From Marsupella aquatica (Eukaryota; Marchantiophyta), in NCBI GenBank assembly GCA_973895155.1, contig OZ316898.1, positions 13,454,001 through 13,518,000 of the forward strand: 64,000 nt of DNA. Reading direction: 5' to 3'. The notes below the pieces were generated by a model. It saw only the letters and a program-made list of their open reading frames with translations, made no database searches and was not told where the DNA came from. Of the stretch, positions 11,008-22,888 are shown piece by piece. A program made the translations under genes and the position numbers. Position 1 is the stretch's first letter; every line of letters starts with the position of its first letter.

Positions 11008-11125
11008 AGCTGCAATATTTCTTAGAACCTCGGCAATGATCACTTACACGTCACAAAATCACAGAAAGCTGCAATATTGCTTAGAACCTACAGCAATGAT
11101 CACTTACACTTCACAAGTCACAGAA
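11008..11125. repeat. 59-bp tandem duplication behind the BRCT gene
   Basis: Two copies starting at 11008 and 11067 share agctgcaatatt.cttagaa, cct, gcaatgatcacttacac and tcaca. It lies 140-260 bp past the stop codon of the minus-strand BRCT gene, so it is probably in that gene's 3'UTR. Confidence 0.75.
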
Positions 11126-11266
11126 CAACTGTACTGACGGGGATGATAGGGAACACATATCATGTCTGAATGAATCCGTGAAACAAGAGATTCGAAGATG
11201 GAAAATGCTCCGTCGGAAAGCTAATCAGGCCATCAAGAAGATGGGGAGAAGTCGAGTTCAAAGGGC

Positions 11267-14200
11267 TTACTTTGAAAAGTCGAGATGGTAACTTGTCACT
11301 CCACTGAGGATAAGTTCAGGCGTGTACACTTTTGCACCTGCATGGGTACGTCTGATCCTCGTCAATATAGAGAAATAGACAAATGACACGTAAGACACAA
11401 TTGGCATGAGTTATCAGCTGGAACAAACTTGGATTACATATGCTGAGATAAAATTTCCTGTACTTCTCTCGCATCACTTTCAACGGAGTATACAACATGT
11501 GTAAAACAACTCGGAAAAAAAGAAGGTTACGGCCGAAATGATTGGTGTATAACTAACAAAGGGTAGAATCTACTGTACCTTGCTCAAGGAGGGGAATGCA
11601 ATCCTCGAACTCTTCTTCTGATGATAAAACAACACAGAAGTTGGACTGTTGCTCTCCATCAGGAGCAGGACCACAATATTGATCGACCACCTGTGACAGA
11701 GTACGATTTCAAGGTCAGTTTACCTGATCCATTTAACAAAACAGAGCCAAAGTCACTACCACACAAACGAAAGTTGTTCTAAAGAACAGAGAAAAGAAAG
11801 AGCCACACCTGGCCACCTGCAGATTTCACGATCCTTGCAAGAGAGTCCGGTCCCGGTGATGTGCCAGGTGTGATATAAACTCTAATTCCCTGCGACCAGA
11901 CAATTTGTGATGAGAATGTGCTGACGACTGTATATACAAGGGACGTCACAAGCGCTTGCTCAATAGCTTTTAGGTCCCCTGACATGTCCACTCGAGTCAA
12001 AGACTTTCTATTCTTCCATCCAAACCCTTTCAGACAGGAAAACCTCAGCTAGAGCCATCGTATGCCCTTGCAAACCTAAGTAACTGCAATTTGCAAATGA
12101 ATCCAGCTCGACTGTAGAAATGTTGTTAAAATTACAATCGTATCTAAGGGTCTCTGTTTCTATTGTACACTCCGGCCACATTTCAACGAGAGGAACAACT
12201 ACTGAAAAGCCTTGCAAAGTACATTCCGCACCTGCAAGAGAGGCCTCTGCCGTGCCGCAATTAGTGTTGACATCATGGAGAATCCCATCTCTTCTTCTTT
12301 CTTGGTATCTTGAAGGAAAAAGTCCTCTTCGTCAACAAACCGATTAGCTTCGGAACATGTGTCCAGCCATCCAATATGAACTACTGGCTTTCCAGAAGCC
12401 ATGGCCTCCAGCATGTTCCCTGTGCGGACAAATTTGTCAGCCACAAAATGGGAACATTCTGAGGCAGAACTTGCCACTCGTCCACCCAACTTGGCCACAA
12501 TCTGCTACAGTCGAGTTAACAAAAGGCTACCACTGATCAGGTTACCCGTACAGCTATAAACTGAGAAGCCACGATATACGAGGAAATTTGCTCAAAACTA
12601 CCAACCTCAAAATCTGATCGAATGTCTTCACTTATCACAAATGTTTATCATCATCCTTGCCAGATCAGTCAATTCCATTGAAGAGTCTTTTCTTATGATG
12701 GTTTTACCTTTTTCTGTTGCTTGATAGTGTCCTCGTTCAGACCATGACTAAGCAGAACAGAAATTGCTCCAGTCCGCTTTCTTCGTTTGAAACTTGTTGG
12801 GCTGGTTTCCTTGGAAGAGTTGGGACTCATGCTCAACTCAGATGTAGAAGGCACAAGGTCAGGCTCAGGCTCCTTCCGCTTGCGAGCACTTCTCGGACCT
12901 CCTTTTCCTCTAAACCGTCCAAGTAGTGGCGCGATTGGAGGTGGAGGAGGTAAATCATCATCTGAGGGATCCGTTATAGCTTCAGGTGGAGATAGAAAAA
13001 CATGCCTAGCTCGTTTACGGCGCAAGCCCCGAGCAAGAGGCGGCCTTCCTGGAGTGGTCTGTGGAAGGTTTGAAAACGAGACATCGGCAATGCTGCGCAT
13101 TCTTCTCCTACCAGTCATAAATTCGTTGTCAGATGGATGACAGTCGCCTGCAACTGTGCCATTCATATTGCCTGCACTCTGGTCGGGTGGGGAAACCACC
13201 TCGTCCCCATTCAATTTCCCTTGGTCGCTACATGTGAAAGGCCAGGGCCTCCTGACCCCTTCTTCAATTCGACTCCGGACACTTCGCAGGCCTTTGCTCA
13301 CTCTTCTGAAATTTGGAGCTGTGATCTCATCTCCATTTCCGTCTACTTCTGGTTTGATGTGGCTCAGAGAACGAACTTTTACGCCACTGGTTTCATTGAT
13401 GAGGTCTGGATCCTCGTCCTCGTCGGTCCCAAGTAGCCTAGCTACCGCAGCATCAGACATATTAAATCTCCTCTTGATCTTGTCCAAGTCACTGTAACTT
13501 GAGCCCATCTCTAAGGCTTCTGAGTTTCTTCTCCTCTGAACATTTTCCGCTTTTGGTTCTTCCTTCAAATCTTCACCTTCTTCTTGGCCGGAGCTATCTG
13601 CAGCAGAATCAACAATATCTTCATCTTTGACTTCAATCTGCTGTCTTGAACTTCGAGGGCTCCTTAAACCTACACTCTGCCCTCGTAAATCTTCCACAAG
13701 CGGACCAGCCCAGGTGACTCTTCGTCCTCTTCCCTTGTCACGACTGACAAAACTATTAGGACCGCCCGAAGCATTGGCATTCTCTAGGGGTTTGGAACTA
13801 TATCTAGTCTGGCTACGACCTCTGCGAGTGGCCTTAGGTGGGGCACTCTGTATTTCGTTGTCAACCGTTGGCTTTCTTTCATCCTTGATATCATTTCTCA
13901 ATGACACCACGTCCGAGGCAATAACAATACTCTCATTACCCTCGTCTTTCAGTGATACCTTGCAACTTCCCGTAGTGGGATTACTCTTCGGCGATTTTAC
14001 CATCTTCTCTATGACCACCTCAACAGCGCCGGGACCAGTATCAGCATCCGGAATCGGTAAGTTCGCGAGGGTATCTTGGCCTTCAGACTGATCTGTTCCT
14101 GGAGTGTTGACCGAAGCGGGTAAACTTCCTTCTAGGTGTCCATTTAGCCTTGAATGGTTCACAACTGTGATTGACTGGAGCTTAATCCCATCCAGAAGGG

Positions 14201-17200
14201 GCTTGGAGGACCCGTGATGGTTCTCAACTGTTTCAAAAAGACTTCCAGTTTCCACGTCTTCTTCATCACTTCCGTGCTGGAGTTCGGAAATTGGATGCAA
14301 GTTCACGAAATCATTCACATTGTCAGAAACTTTACCATTTTGTGGAAACATCTCCTGGTTCACTGCGGACAACTTTTCCACATGACCTCCAACAATATGT
14401 GCCAATTCACCATTGCCATCTGTTTGCAACGAGGGAGAGCAATTTGCCTTGTTCAACATTCTGGAAACCCTCTCAGACCCACTTTCCATGGAGCTGACAA
14501 CATTGTTTCCCGCAACCTGATGGGATAAGCCTGCATCACAGATATCTCGTTGCATCAAGCCTTCGTCCATCTTGTCTGGGGCGTTGGCTTCCTGCAGAAG
14601 ACAGTGAAAATTGCCTGTGGCTGCTTCGGCCACAACACTAGTTTGAGCTTGAAAAGCTTTTGGACCAAAACTTGATCTACTTTGAGCAGAAGGCGGTCCG
14701 TCTTCTTTGCAAAGGTTCTCAGAATCACCCCATTGCGTATCAACGCGTCTCTCACCTGTTTCCTTCGGCACATCTAGCGCCTTGGATGAATCTTTTGAGG
14801 CGATTGTAGCTTCTTTGCTGTGTTCTAACCTGGACTCATTCGAAAAACTTTCCGGCCTAGCTTGCTCTACAAGAGGTTTACTCCTTTGCTGATGAGGGGA
14901 AACTTTCAGAGTCGAGACAAGCCACATCTTTTCTGAAATGAAAGTGTTATCCGTCCCTCCAAACTTGCTTAAGCATTTATCAGAGATTCCAGATCGCGTA
15001 TCAGTCGCACTTCCCAACCGCTCCTGATGGGATTCTGTGAAATCAGGAGCTGCTGCCTCTGTAGACCCTTGCTCCTGCCTAATATCCACGGCCGTTGATC
15101 CATTTGCAGGCCTACTTCCTTGCTGTTGTTCCTTCTTAACCTCAGTTCCTCCTGGTAACTTGGATAGTGATCCTTTATACTTATCTGTGTTCGAAATTGG
15201 CTTCACGAATTTAGTTTTCTCGGGCAGCTTCTCTCCCTTTTTGTTCCTACTACCAGTAACGTCCCCAACACCACCCTTCCTGGACCCGATACCACTTTGC
15301 TTCGACTGTCCTATATCAGTCACAGCTTTGGATGCCCCTCTGCTTGCACTGGCTTTTGTTGTGCCACCACCAAAAAATGAACCTGAATCGTCATTCTGGC
15401 TATCAACCCAATCAAACACTCCAAAAGGATCATCCATACCAGCTTTTGCTTCAGCAACCTGTATCCGAGATTGAAGGACACTTTTGGCATGGGAAGGAGC
15501 CCGTGGAGGAGATTTTTCTTCTTCAAGTTGCAGTTCTTGAGGCAAACCAATAGCATTCAACCACACCAGTTTATCAACCATGTTCAAGGCCCGCGCTTGA
15601 GAGTCTTCACCTGGGCTCTGCGTGCTGAGGTAGCTCATGTCGCTTCCACCTGAGAACAACCCTGATCCAAATGAACTTCGCCTTTCCAATGACTTTCCAG
15701 CTGGAATTGAACGAATTCTGCATATTCAGGTAGGACATTCGGAGTTAAATCGTTTCGATTACTAGTCAAAGAATGCAAGCTGTTGTGTAATTCTGAGATG
15801 TATTCTAAGTAATCGGCGATTTTCACCAGAAAATGCATGCAGTGTTCAAGGCAATATTTTATCAGTGCGTATTGCTAGCATCTGAGAAGATATAGATGAA
15901 AAATGATTTTGACACTTACTCTCCGGAAGATGAACGGTCTGCCTCCCTTTCCTTTCCTGGATTAACCCTCTGAAAGGAAGGCCGGCTTCGTGCTTCATTT
16001 CGATCATCTTCAGTGGCTACTATGCGTTCCTCCGCTGCTGGCTTAGAAACTTCAGGTCCCAACACAGATGACCCTTCACCCTGCATAGACGTACCCACTT
16101 TTGACAAGTCCCTGACCTCAGCAGCCACGCCATCCATGACTTTAACCGCCTCAAGATACTTGCCCGTCCCACGAGAATCTGCGTCTCTGTTCTTATTGGA
16201 CAAAACAGAGGGGAAAGATGCAACAGAATGGCCCCTTTCCTTAGTAAGCCTAGACACGCCGCTTGTGTCACCAAAAGAGCCTGCAACTTTCTGAGGAACA
16301 TCCCTAGGCACTTCAATGTTGGTTGCGTTCCTTTCAACGTTCTGAACTTCGTCGCTTTTGGATCCTTGTGGTGTGGAATGAAGATATCTCCCTGAGCTAG
16401 GGCAGACGGAGGCTCGGAGTGAAGAGGCATGTAATGATGCTGCTCTCATTGACCCAACCATTCGTGAAATCAATTGCGGAGCCCCGGTAGTTCGTGCATT
16501 CAACACCTCATTAATCCCTGATTCCGTAGGAGTAGGGCAGCTCAGCCCTACTTGCACAACCACGTTAAGCAGTTCGACATTTGATCCAGCTTCATCAATC
16601 CTGCCGATACCAAGATCAGCTCTGTTCTCTTCTTCCCACCCGTCCATCATGTATTCAGGCTCTGGTGACTTGTTGAGATCTTGTTTGCAAAAACGATTTG
16701 ATACGCGTGTGGACGATCTTGGATCCGTAGTCTGTGTCAATTGGGGGTGTCCAGGATACGAAAGGTCTGAGTGCAAAACAGTTCAAAACAATTTCAAACG
16801 TTAGTTACGCCAGGCACGAAAAAATCTCTTTCTTATGGCTCCATCGAATTCCCAACGTGAGGCCTGAGACCCGTTAGGCCCTTGTCCAAAGATAAAAACA
16901 AACTTCTACCACAGCCCAGGAAATTAAGCAGCCTCAGCCTTCACCCATGACCTGAATACGAGTTTCAACACTCCACATCTTGATGCAGGGCACCACTTCG
17001 AGGTAACCATAAAACCAACATTGAAACAAGCTGGCTAGGTCCTACTGAGAGCAAAATGTAGTCACCTGTGTTGAAAGCACTGTTACTACGATTTTCTGTT
17101 TCATCTTCGGTGCTTGCGTCTGAATCCACGAGCTGAAGACTTCTCACCGCAGTCTCCCAGCCTCGATCCTCACTCTGCCCTGTGACTTCTTGCCAACTTC

Positions 17201-17822
17201 CAACAGGTCCCTGACCACCATAATCCTGCCTGTTTGGGTCAAAGTCCTTGAGAAAATGAGGCACATCACCGTCTCTGTTCTGTAAGTCTGGATAGTTCGA
17301 AGCGCCTCCAGCTCTATTGCCAACAAAATTCCTTTGATCCTTTGCTGAATGATCATGGACCCCATCATTCTCATCATCTGATAATATTTGGGTTTCCCCT
17401 AGATACCTGTCTCTGAATGGAAAATTCACCTGAGCTCTACCAGACACACCCTCTATACTTCTGTCCCTGTGTGTGAATTCGGTCAGCCATTGAGACGGTT
17501 TCTGAGAAAATGCCGAACTGAAAGGGCTGAGAGCACTGTCAACTTCGCCATCTTTTCCAGAACTTGACCCGCTGTGCACCTCATCACCGTGGATCAGTTG
17601 CGTTTCCTTCGATGCTTCATCCTCACACGGCATCATTAGGCCTCCGTTCTTTCGAAAATCGTCGAAATTATGCTCATCGATGAGCTGCGTTTCCATGTCC
17701 AAGTCGAGATGTTGCCTCTTGTGTGCATTGTTGATGGGTCCCTCATATTGATCTACATTGACAAATGCAGGCAGCCAATAATAAGAAGAGGCAGACCACG
17801 TATTCCTCGACCCACCAGCCAT
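11267..17822 (-). CDS. Tandem-BRCT DNA damage response protein (plant MDC1-like counterpart)
   Basis: Seven exons: 17822-17066, 16766-15920, 15717-12708, 12501-12232, 11889-11809, 11690-11579 and 11337-11267. All have GT-AG borders and matching phases, giving 1715 residues. A long, charged, low-complexity N-terminal part carries three ETQ[LI][IL] motifs (T45, T74, T144), typical targets of ATM/ATR-type kinases. Basic stretches (RRRNSE, KRRKRTG) lie further on. The C-terminus is a tandem BRCT: BRCT1 about 1518-1600 with SHG in the first strand (S1525, G1527), K1576 in SGKPVVHIGW and W1583; BRCT2 about 1629-1710, starting GIRVYITPG. S/G plus K is the phosphopeptide-binding signature of tandem BRCTs. 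The architecture matches the plant BRCT proteins reported as gamma-H2A.X mediators (Arabidopsis BCP3/BCP4, from memory). The role, nuclear recruitment of repair factors to breaks, is inferred from the family. The start follows the first ATG of the open frame. Confidence 0.88.
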
Positions 17823-18749
17823 TTCCCCCTGACCTCTCTCGACCAGCAGAAATTTTTCCTTCTAGCTTTGTCAGGGTTTCCCCTACGAAAGGGCTCCCAC
17901 GAGGCTTCGATTCATCAACGAGCTAATGGCTTAGCGTGGGCCACCACTCCAATCCTCACGTCCCTAAACATATATTCACATCAGAGTGAGAAACTTCGTA
18001 AGACCTATCCTTCCGAAAACCGAACAGGAAGAGTCCCGTGAAGAACAACAAATTAGAGCGAATTATCGACTTGCGACAGACGCTTTCACCCTGGGGCAAA
18101 CTCCAACAAACAAACGCCATGTCGTCAGTCAATAAACAGCGTTCTTGCAGGTTAAGTCCACACAGCCTGGAGCGAAGAGACATCGGTACCCAAACTTTGC
18201 AGGTGAGAAGGTCATGCGTTCTCCATCACGGGTAGTAGCATTTGCTAGTGTGAGAGGATGACAGCACATGGAATTCATCACCCTCAGAGAGCGAGGAAAC
18301 TTCTACCTAGTCTACAAATTAAAGCACAGGATTTGGAAAACTACGTGGAGATCTTTTCACGAAAAATCTCAGACCTAAACTCCGGAGTCCTGCATCAAAC
18401 CATCAGCATTAACTCAGAGACGGGTAGCTCGTGACCCGCGGTGCAACAGTCAGGCCAAAAACTCACCAAAGAGTTGAGTATAGAGAAGCTGTGTGGGTTC
18501 ATGCATACGGTTATCGTATCTCGTTAACTCTCCCGACGAGGACCGTGGTGGCGAATCACGAATCAGCTGCGTGTCCCCGACATCCATGTCGTTACGTTAA
18601 GTCACGTCACCGCTACTCAATCACAACCCCCTACCGCAGACGACAATCCTGGCCGCGAAATTGATACCCTCGGGAAGCAAACTCTCTTCTTTCCTCCTCC
18701 TTGAGACCTGATAAAGCTTCGGTACCAGTCCAAAGGTCCTGACGTGCTT

Positions 18750-19660
18750 ACCAATTCACATTGTACAAAATTTCACCTTTCTCGCCCGTTCCTACTGTCC
18801 TACCACTACTGCTCGGAATCCCAACAGCTCGTGTTGTAGCTTTCCCACTACCGTTCGCGACAACTTGCCTTCTATTCCTGCTTCCATTTCTCCCGCCCCC
18901 AATGACCACGTCAGGACACTAATTGATTACCCTCCATCATTCGTTGCGATTGCGCCGTGCAGACCATCGCCTAAAAACCTGCGATTACCTCCCCCTTCCG
19001 ACACACTACTTCGTTCCCAGAGCCTCTCCCATGGCTCCTCAACACACTAATTATGCACCTGTCTTCAAGCCTTGCGATTGCTCCGCGCAGAGACCTACCC
19101 GAAACCAGTAATTGCGCGCCCCTTCCAGCACACCACTTTCATCCTTACAGCCTCTAAGAACCAAACACCCGTCCCTCAGCACCCTGCCTGCCTGCCTTCC
19201 TCCTGCCCTTCCTTTTCGCAGCATATGTCACCTAAACTCCGGTTTCTCGTCGCGCATTCCGAATGCTCACTCTCCGAACCATCGTTTTATCCACACACGA
19301 TTCTCCAAACCTAGTTACTCGAAAAACATACAGACACCACTTCCCTCCTTCAAACTCTCCTGCACCCTCGACCGAAGGTTCAACCTAAGCGTCGCTGCTC
19401 CCACATGCGTCCACATCCATCTGCACACAGTCTCCGGATACGCTCGAACACAACACCTCACAGCTTCAACCTAAGGGTCCCCTTCTCCTCCGATACTGCT
19501 CCACATCCATCTCCGCAGCACGCCTTTTCACGAATCTATCCGCAATCCGCAGCTCCACACCCGACTCTTTCTTTCTCCTCCCCTCCCGTCCCTCGCTCCT
19601 CCCTCGCTACAGTACTGTCGCATGTAGCAGCTCTCTCGACGAGGGCTCCCTGCGCGATGT
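18750..19660 (+). other. Pyrimidine-rich upstream region of the BRCT gene
   Basis: The plus strand is strongly C/T-rich and A/C-rich with few guanines over about 900 bp (for example tcctgcccttccttttcgca). Seen from the minus-strand BRCT gene this is a purine-rich stretch 0.9-1.8 kb upstream of its start codon. No frame shows a recognisable protein, and the many open frames arise from the biased composition. It may be a promoter, a leader intron or part of an unannotated noncoding transcript. Confidence 0.4.
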
Positions 19661-19910
19661 GCTGATGTGCCCGTGATGAGCTTCAACATCGACATCAGCG
19701 CGAGAACAGCAATTCAAAACACCTCCAATGGTGGATTCCAACAATAAATATTTAATTAAGTTACGACCGCTGAGCTTTGGCCTCTCGAGCGAGCGAGCGA
19801 GAGCGACGAGAGTGGGAGCAACAGCACCCAACAGCTTGTTCCCCACCACAGCTTTCATGCGCCTCCTTTTGCGCTCTCCTCCGCTCACCTTCTCTTTCGT
19901 CGTCGAGCAA

Positions 19911-19938
19911 GGAAAGGAGAGGAGAGGAGAGGAGAGGA
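19911..19938 (+). repeat. AGGAG pentanucleotide microsatellite
   Basis: About five copies of ggaga/aggag in a row. On the minus strand this reads as a CTCTC/TCCTC pyrimidine patch followed by GAGAAG|GTGAGC, which looks like a plant core-promoter Y-patch and a leader-exon splice donor. It could mark the first, untranslated exon of the BRCT gene about 2.1 kb upstream of its ATG. That reading is inference. Confidence 0.6.
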
Positions 19939-22782
19939 ACTTTTTTCATCCCGGCTTTACACTGTCAGCACACGGCAGTCAGCCAACCGGCCAGAGAGGG
20001 CCGGAGAGCCGTCCACGAGGGCACGAGACGTCCTGGCGTCTGGGGCCGAGACCGGCCGCCGGATGGGACCAGGGAGTGTGAGTGCCTGAGTGGGGACCAG
20101 ACCGGGGCCGTCCCTCACTTCGAGGACTCTGGTTGGCTGAGTAACCACGGTCACACGATCTGCGCAAAGTCTCCACTTGCTCCCTTATTATCGTTTGCGT
20201 CCATATGCGACCAAATGCGACCAAATGCGACCTTGGCTCCACCTGCTCCTTTATTATGGTAGGGACCAGAGTATCTTTTAAGGTATTTTACCTCCAAACT
20301 GGCTAACTCCCCAAGGGTACAGATGGGGGAGCTGGCTACTGGGAGAGGCCAACCCTTACTTTTAGTGGCGAAGCAGGTTAGCAATGTCGTTAGGTTACCG
20401 GCAATTTAAACAACCCACTGTCCACTAAGTTTGGGAAGGACCAAAAAATGCTCTTTATCATTTTTTTTAAATTATTCACTCACTTTAGTAATCTGGAGAC
20501 ACCAGCTTTTGCTTTGGGGACAATGAAGTTTTACACCACCATTGTACACCACTTTAAGGGAGGACAAAACAGAGCACTTTGTCACTTTTTTGAGCATAAT
20601 TTGCATACCCTCTAGCTCTTCTATAATTACTGAAACTCCATGACCAAATCAAATTAGACCCCTTTCTCTACTTCATGTTTCCCAATACATTGTCCTACAA
20701 CTCCTCTTGGCTCTACCATCTAACTGGCAAATTTGATTGTTCAACTTGGATTATTTTGCCATTAAGTGAGCGACCGCCTAGTTAAGTGAGAGACCATCTA
20801 GCTCGGTGAGTTGAACCCATTAGCGAGAACCCAAATCCCCCCACGAAATTGACGGAGGGCAGATGAGACAAGGGTGAGGGTGAGTTCTTACTGAGTAACT
20901 AAAATATTTTATTAAATAAGCCCCAAGTCAAAGGCATTCTAGTCAAACATTGCTTCATCTCCTACTAGTAAGGGAGGTTGGCTGCAAACCAGGAGGTCTA
21001 CGAATTTTGGCAATGACAATCCTTCGACTTGTGTTTGAGGCTTTGATTGCGAGTACAAACTTTGATGTTTAATATGATGTAAGTCACATAACTCGACTAC
21101 CTTACCACTTAGCTCCAGCATTGCTGACTCCGATGTCGAGCTAACTCCGATGTCGAGCTCCTCTATGGTGGGGGCCTACAGGACGACCATCTGGTGGGGA
21201 CTAAATATGGGAAGACTTGTGGGCAATGAAGAGTTGCACTAGCAAAGGCAATGCGATGAGCTGGTAACGCACACAGAGGACTTAGACTAGCGTTGGGAGT
21301 TGGTTGGGTCATGGGAAGGGTCAAGTTCAGGGTGGACCGTCCGGACCCCTAGTAGACAGACTCTAAGTTTTGAGTGTTTGAGACTTAGAGCTCCTCTTGG
21401 GCCCAAGGCCAAAGAAGTTTACTTCATGCAAACGGATATTTGGCACATGAGATACAACACGATTCGGGTGTAGTTGTCTGCAACCCTCGATTGGCGATGA
21501 GTTCTGAAGGCTCGGGCATGAACACCGCGTTGGCCTGATCACAACGGGCTAAGGCACTTCACCTACAAACATCTAATTGTAAAGTTATGGGCATAGCAAA
21601 TTAGCTTCGTGCCCAGTCGATGGGGTTGGAGTCCAGGTTGAGGGCCGATATAGGGGGCCAAAGTTTGTCCAAACCTGATAGGTCTCCAAAAGCATATATG
21701 AGGGGAGTGGTGTCTCCCAACAGACCAAGGGTGAGCCCAAGTCGTGAATTGTGCGACTAAAGGGAATGTTCAACGGAAATGACAATAACTTCTCAATGGG
21801 AGTCCATTGGAGTACTTCTTGGGTGCGTTATAAAGTTCCCAATAAAGCTCAGCTGGGTCTTGGGGTGCCTTTGGTCCTTGAAGTTTGTAGGGGCTATCTC
21901 ATCCGCTTGCCAATCATGCCGAAAGAGCAACCAAATTTGCATTCAATTTCCCACCCGTGCCTCCACCATAGAGGAGCTTGGCATCAGAGTAGAGTAGAGT
22001 AGGCATGGGTGTTGAGGTCCAAGTGCATTTTTCCTTTAGACTCTTGGTTGAGTGAGAGTCGTGGAGATGGTTGCTAGAGTTGGGGCTGAACTGATCCCAA
22101 CACTTAGGACAAGCTAGCTGTTTGGGCCATGATTGGGCATGTCTTGGAGATAGGGTCGTCAGCCAATGATGGATCATACTAGAAAGTAGGGAAGCTTAGG
22201 CGGCACTTGGTATAGGGGTTATTCTGGACAAACCGTGGGTGTGAGCCTTAGTTTCAACTTATGGCAAGGTCACATGGGCTTGAGAGGTTCTTTTCGCTGA
22301 CCTATTTACTAATGATTGTTAATCTTGAGGCAAGACAATGGTCTTGGGATCCAACTTCATGACGGGTCACTTATCAATGGGGTTGGTTACTTGTGTACTA
22401 CGAGACAGTAGCGGGGCCATTGAGCGATGGTCGTAATGAGGAGCAAGTCCAGCTTCGTATGAGAGTTATAGTTGGTGATGATAGAGGCATCGACTTGCTT
22501 GCTCATGAAGTTCCATGGAAGTCTTTGGGCACCAAAGGTACTTAGGCAAAAGTATTGGGTTTGGTGACGGGGCTAGGTGGCTAAGTACACCACTTGTATG
22601 TAAAACAAATATTAAACCGGCCTCTTGAGGATGCATTATTGTGGTGAGAATGTTTTCAAATGTATGGCAAACCAAACTTGTTGATGCTCAAGGGTTTCAC
22701 TTTCACAAAATGACACATCACATGCAACAAAGGATAGGGTCATTTTATTGGTTCAAATGAAAGATTTCATAATTTTCTCAGA

Positions 22783-22888
22783 AGAACAATAGGGTCTTTA
22801 AATCCAATTTTGAGACTTATAAGAACATTAGGGCCCTTCTAATCAAAATTTGGGAATATTCCAAGAATATTCTAACTTTATAGGGGTT
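22783..22888 (+). repeat. Dispersed AT-rich repeat, copy 2
   Basis: It aligns with the reverse complement of 7604-7710 and includes the same self-complementary block gaatattccaagaatattc. That block is a near-palindrome of about 18 bp. No target duplication was recognised. Confidence 0.65.

Larger units (their letters stand above)
4890..11266. other. Spacer without a recognisable gene
   Basis: Frames of up to 152 codons (5160-5618, starting at TTG) have no recognisable domain and irregular composition. I treat them as chance. The stretch holds a perfect 20-bp inverted repeat (6741-6793), one arm of a dispersed repeat family (7604-7710), a tandem duplication (9442-9626) and a 59-bp duplication just behind the BRCT gene (11008-11125). 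Confidence 0.5.

Noticed and set aside
13137-15474. Several plus-strand frames of 99-154 codons inside the BRCT gene
   Set aside because: They lie antisense to one continuous 3-kb exon that joins in phase with tandem-BRCT exons. Their serine/leucine-rich products are typical antisense shadows.
19112-19474. 120-codon plus-strand frame in the pyrimidine-rich region
   Set aside because: The low guanine content removes stop codons from several frames at once. The predicted product is Ser/Pro/His/Thr-rich without pattern.
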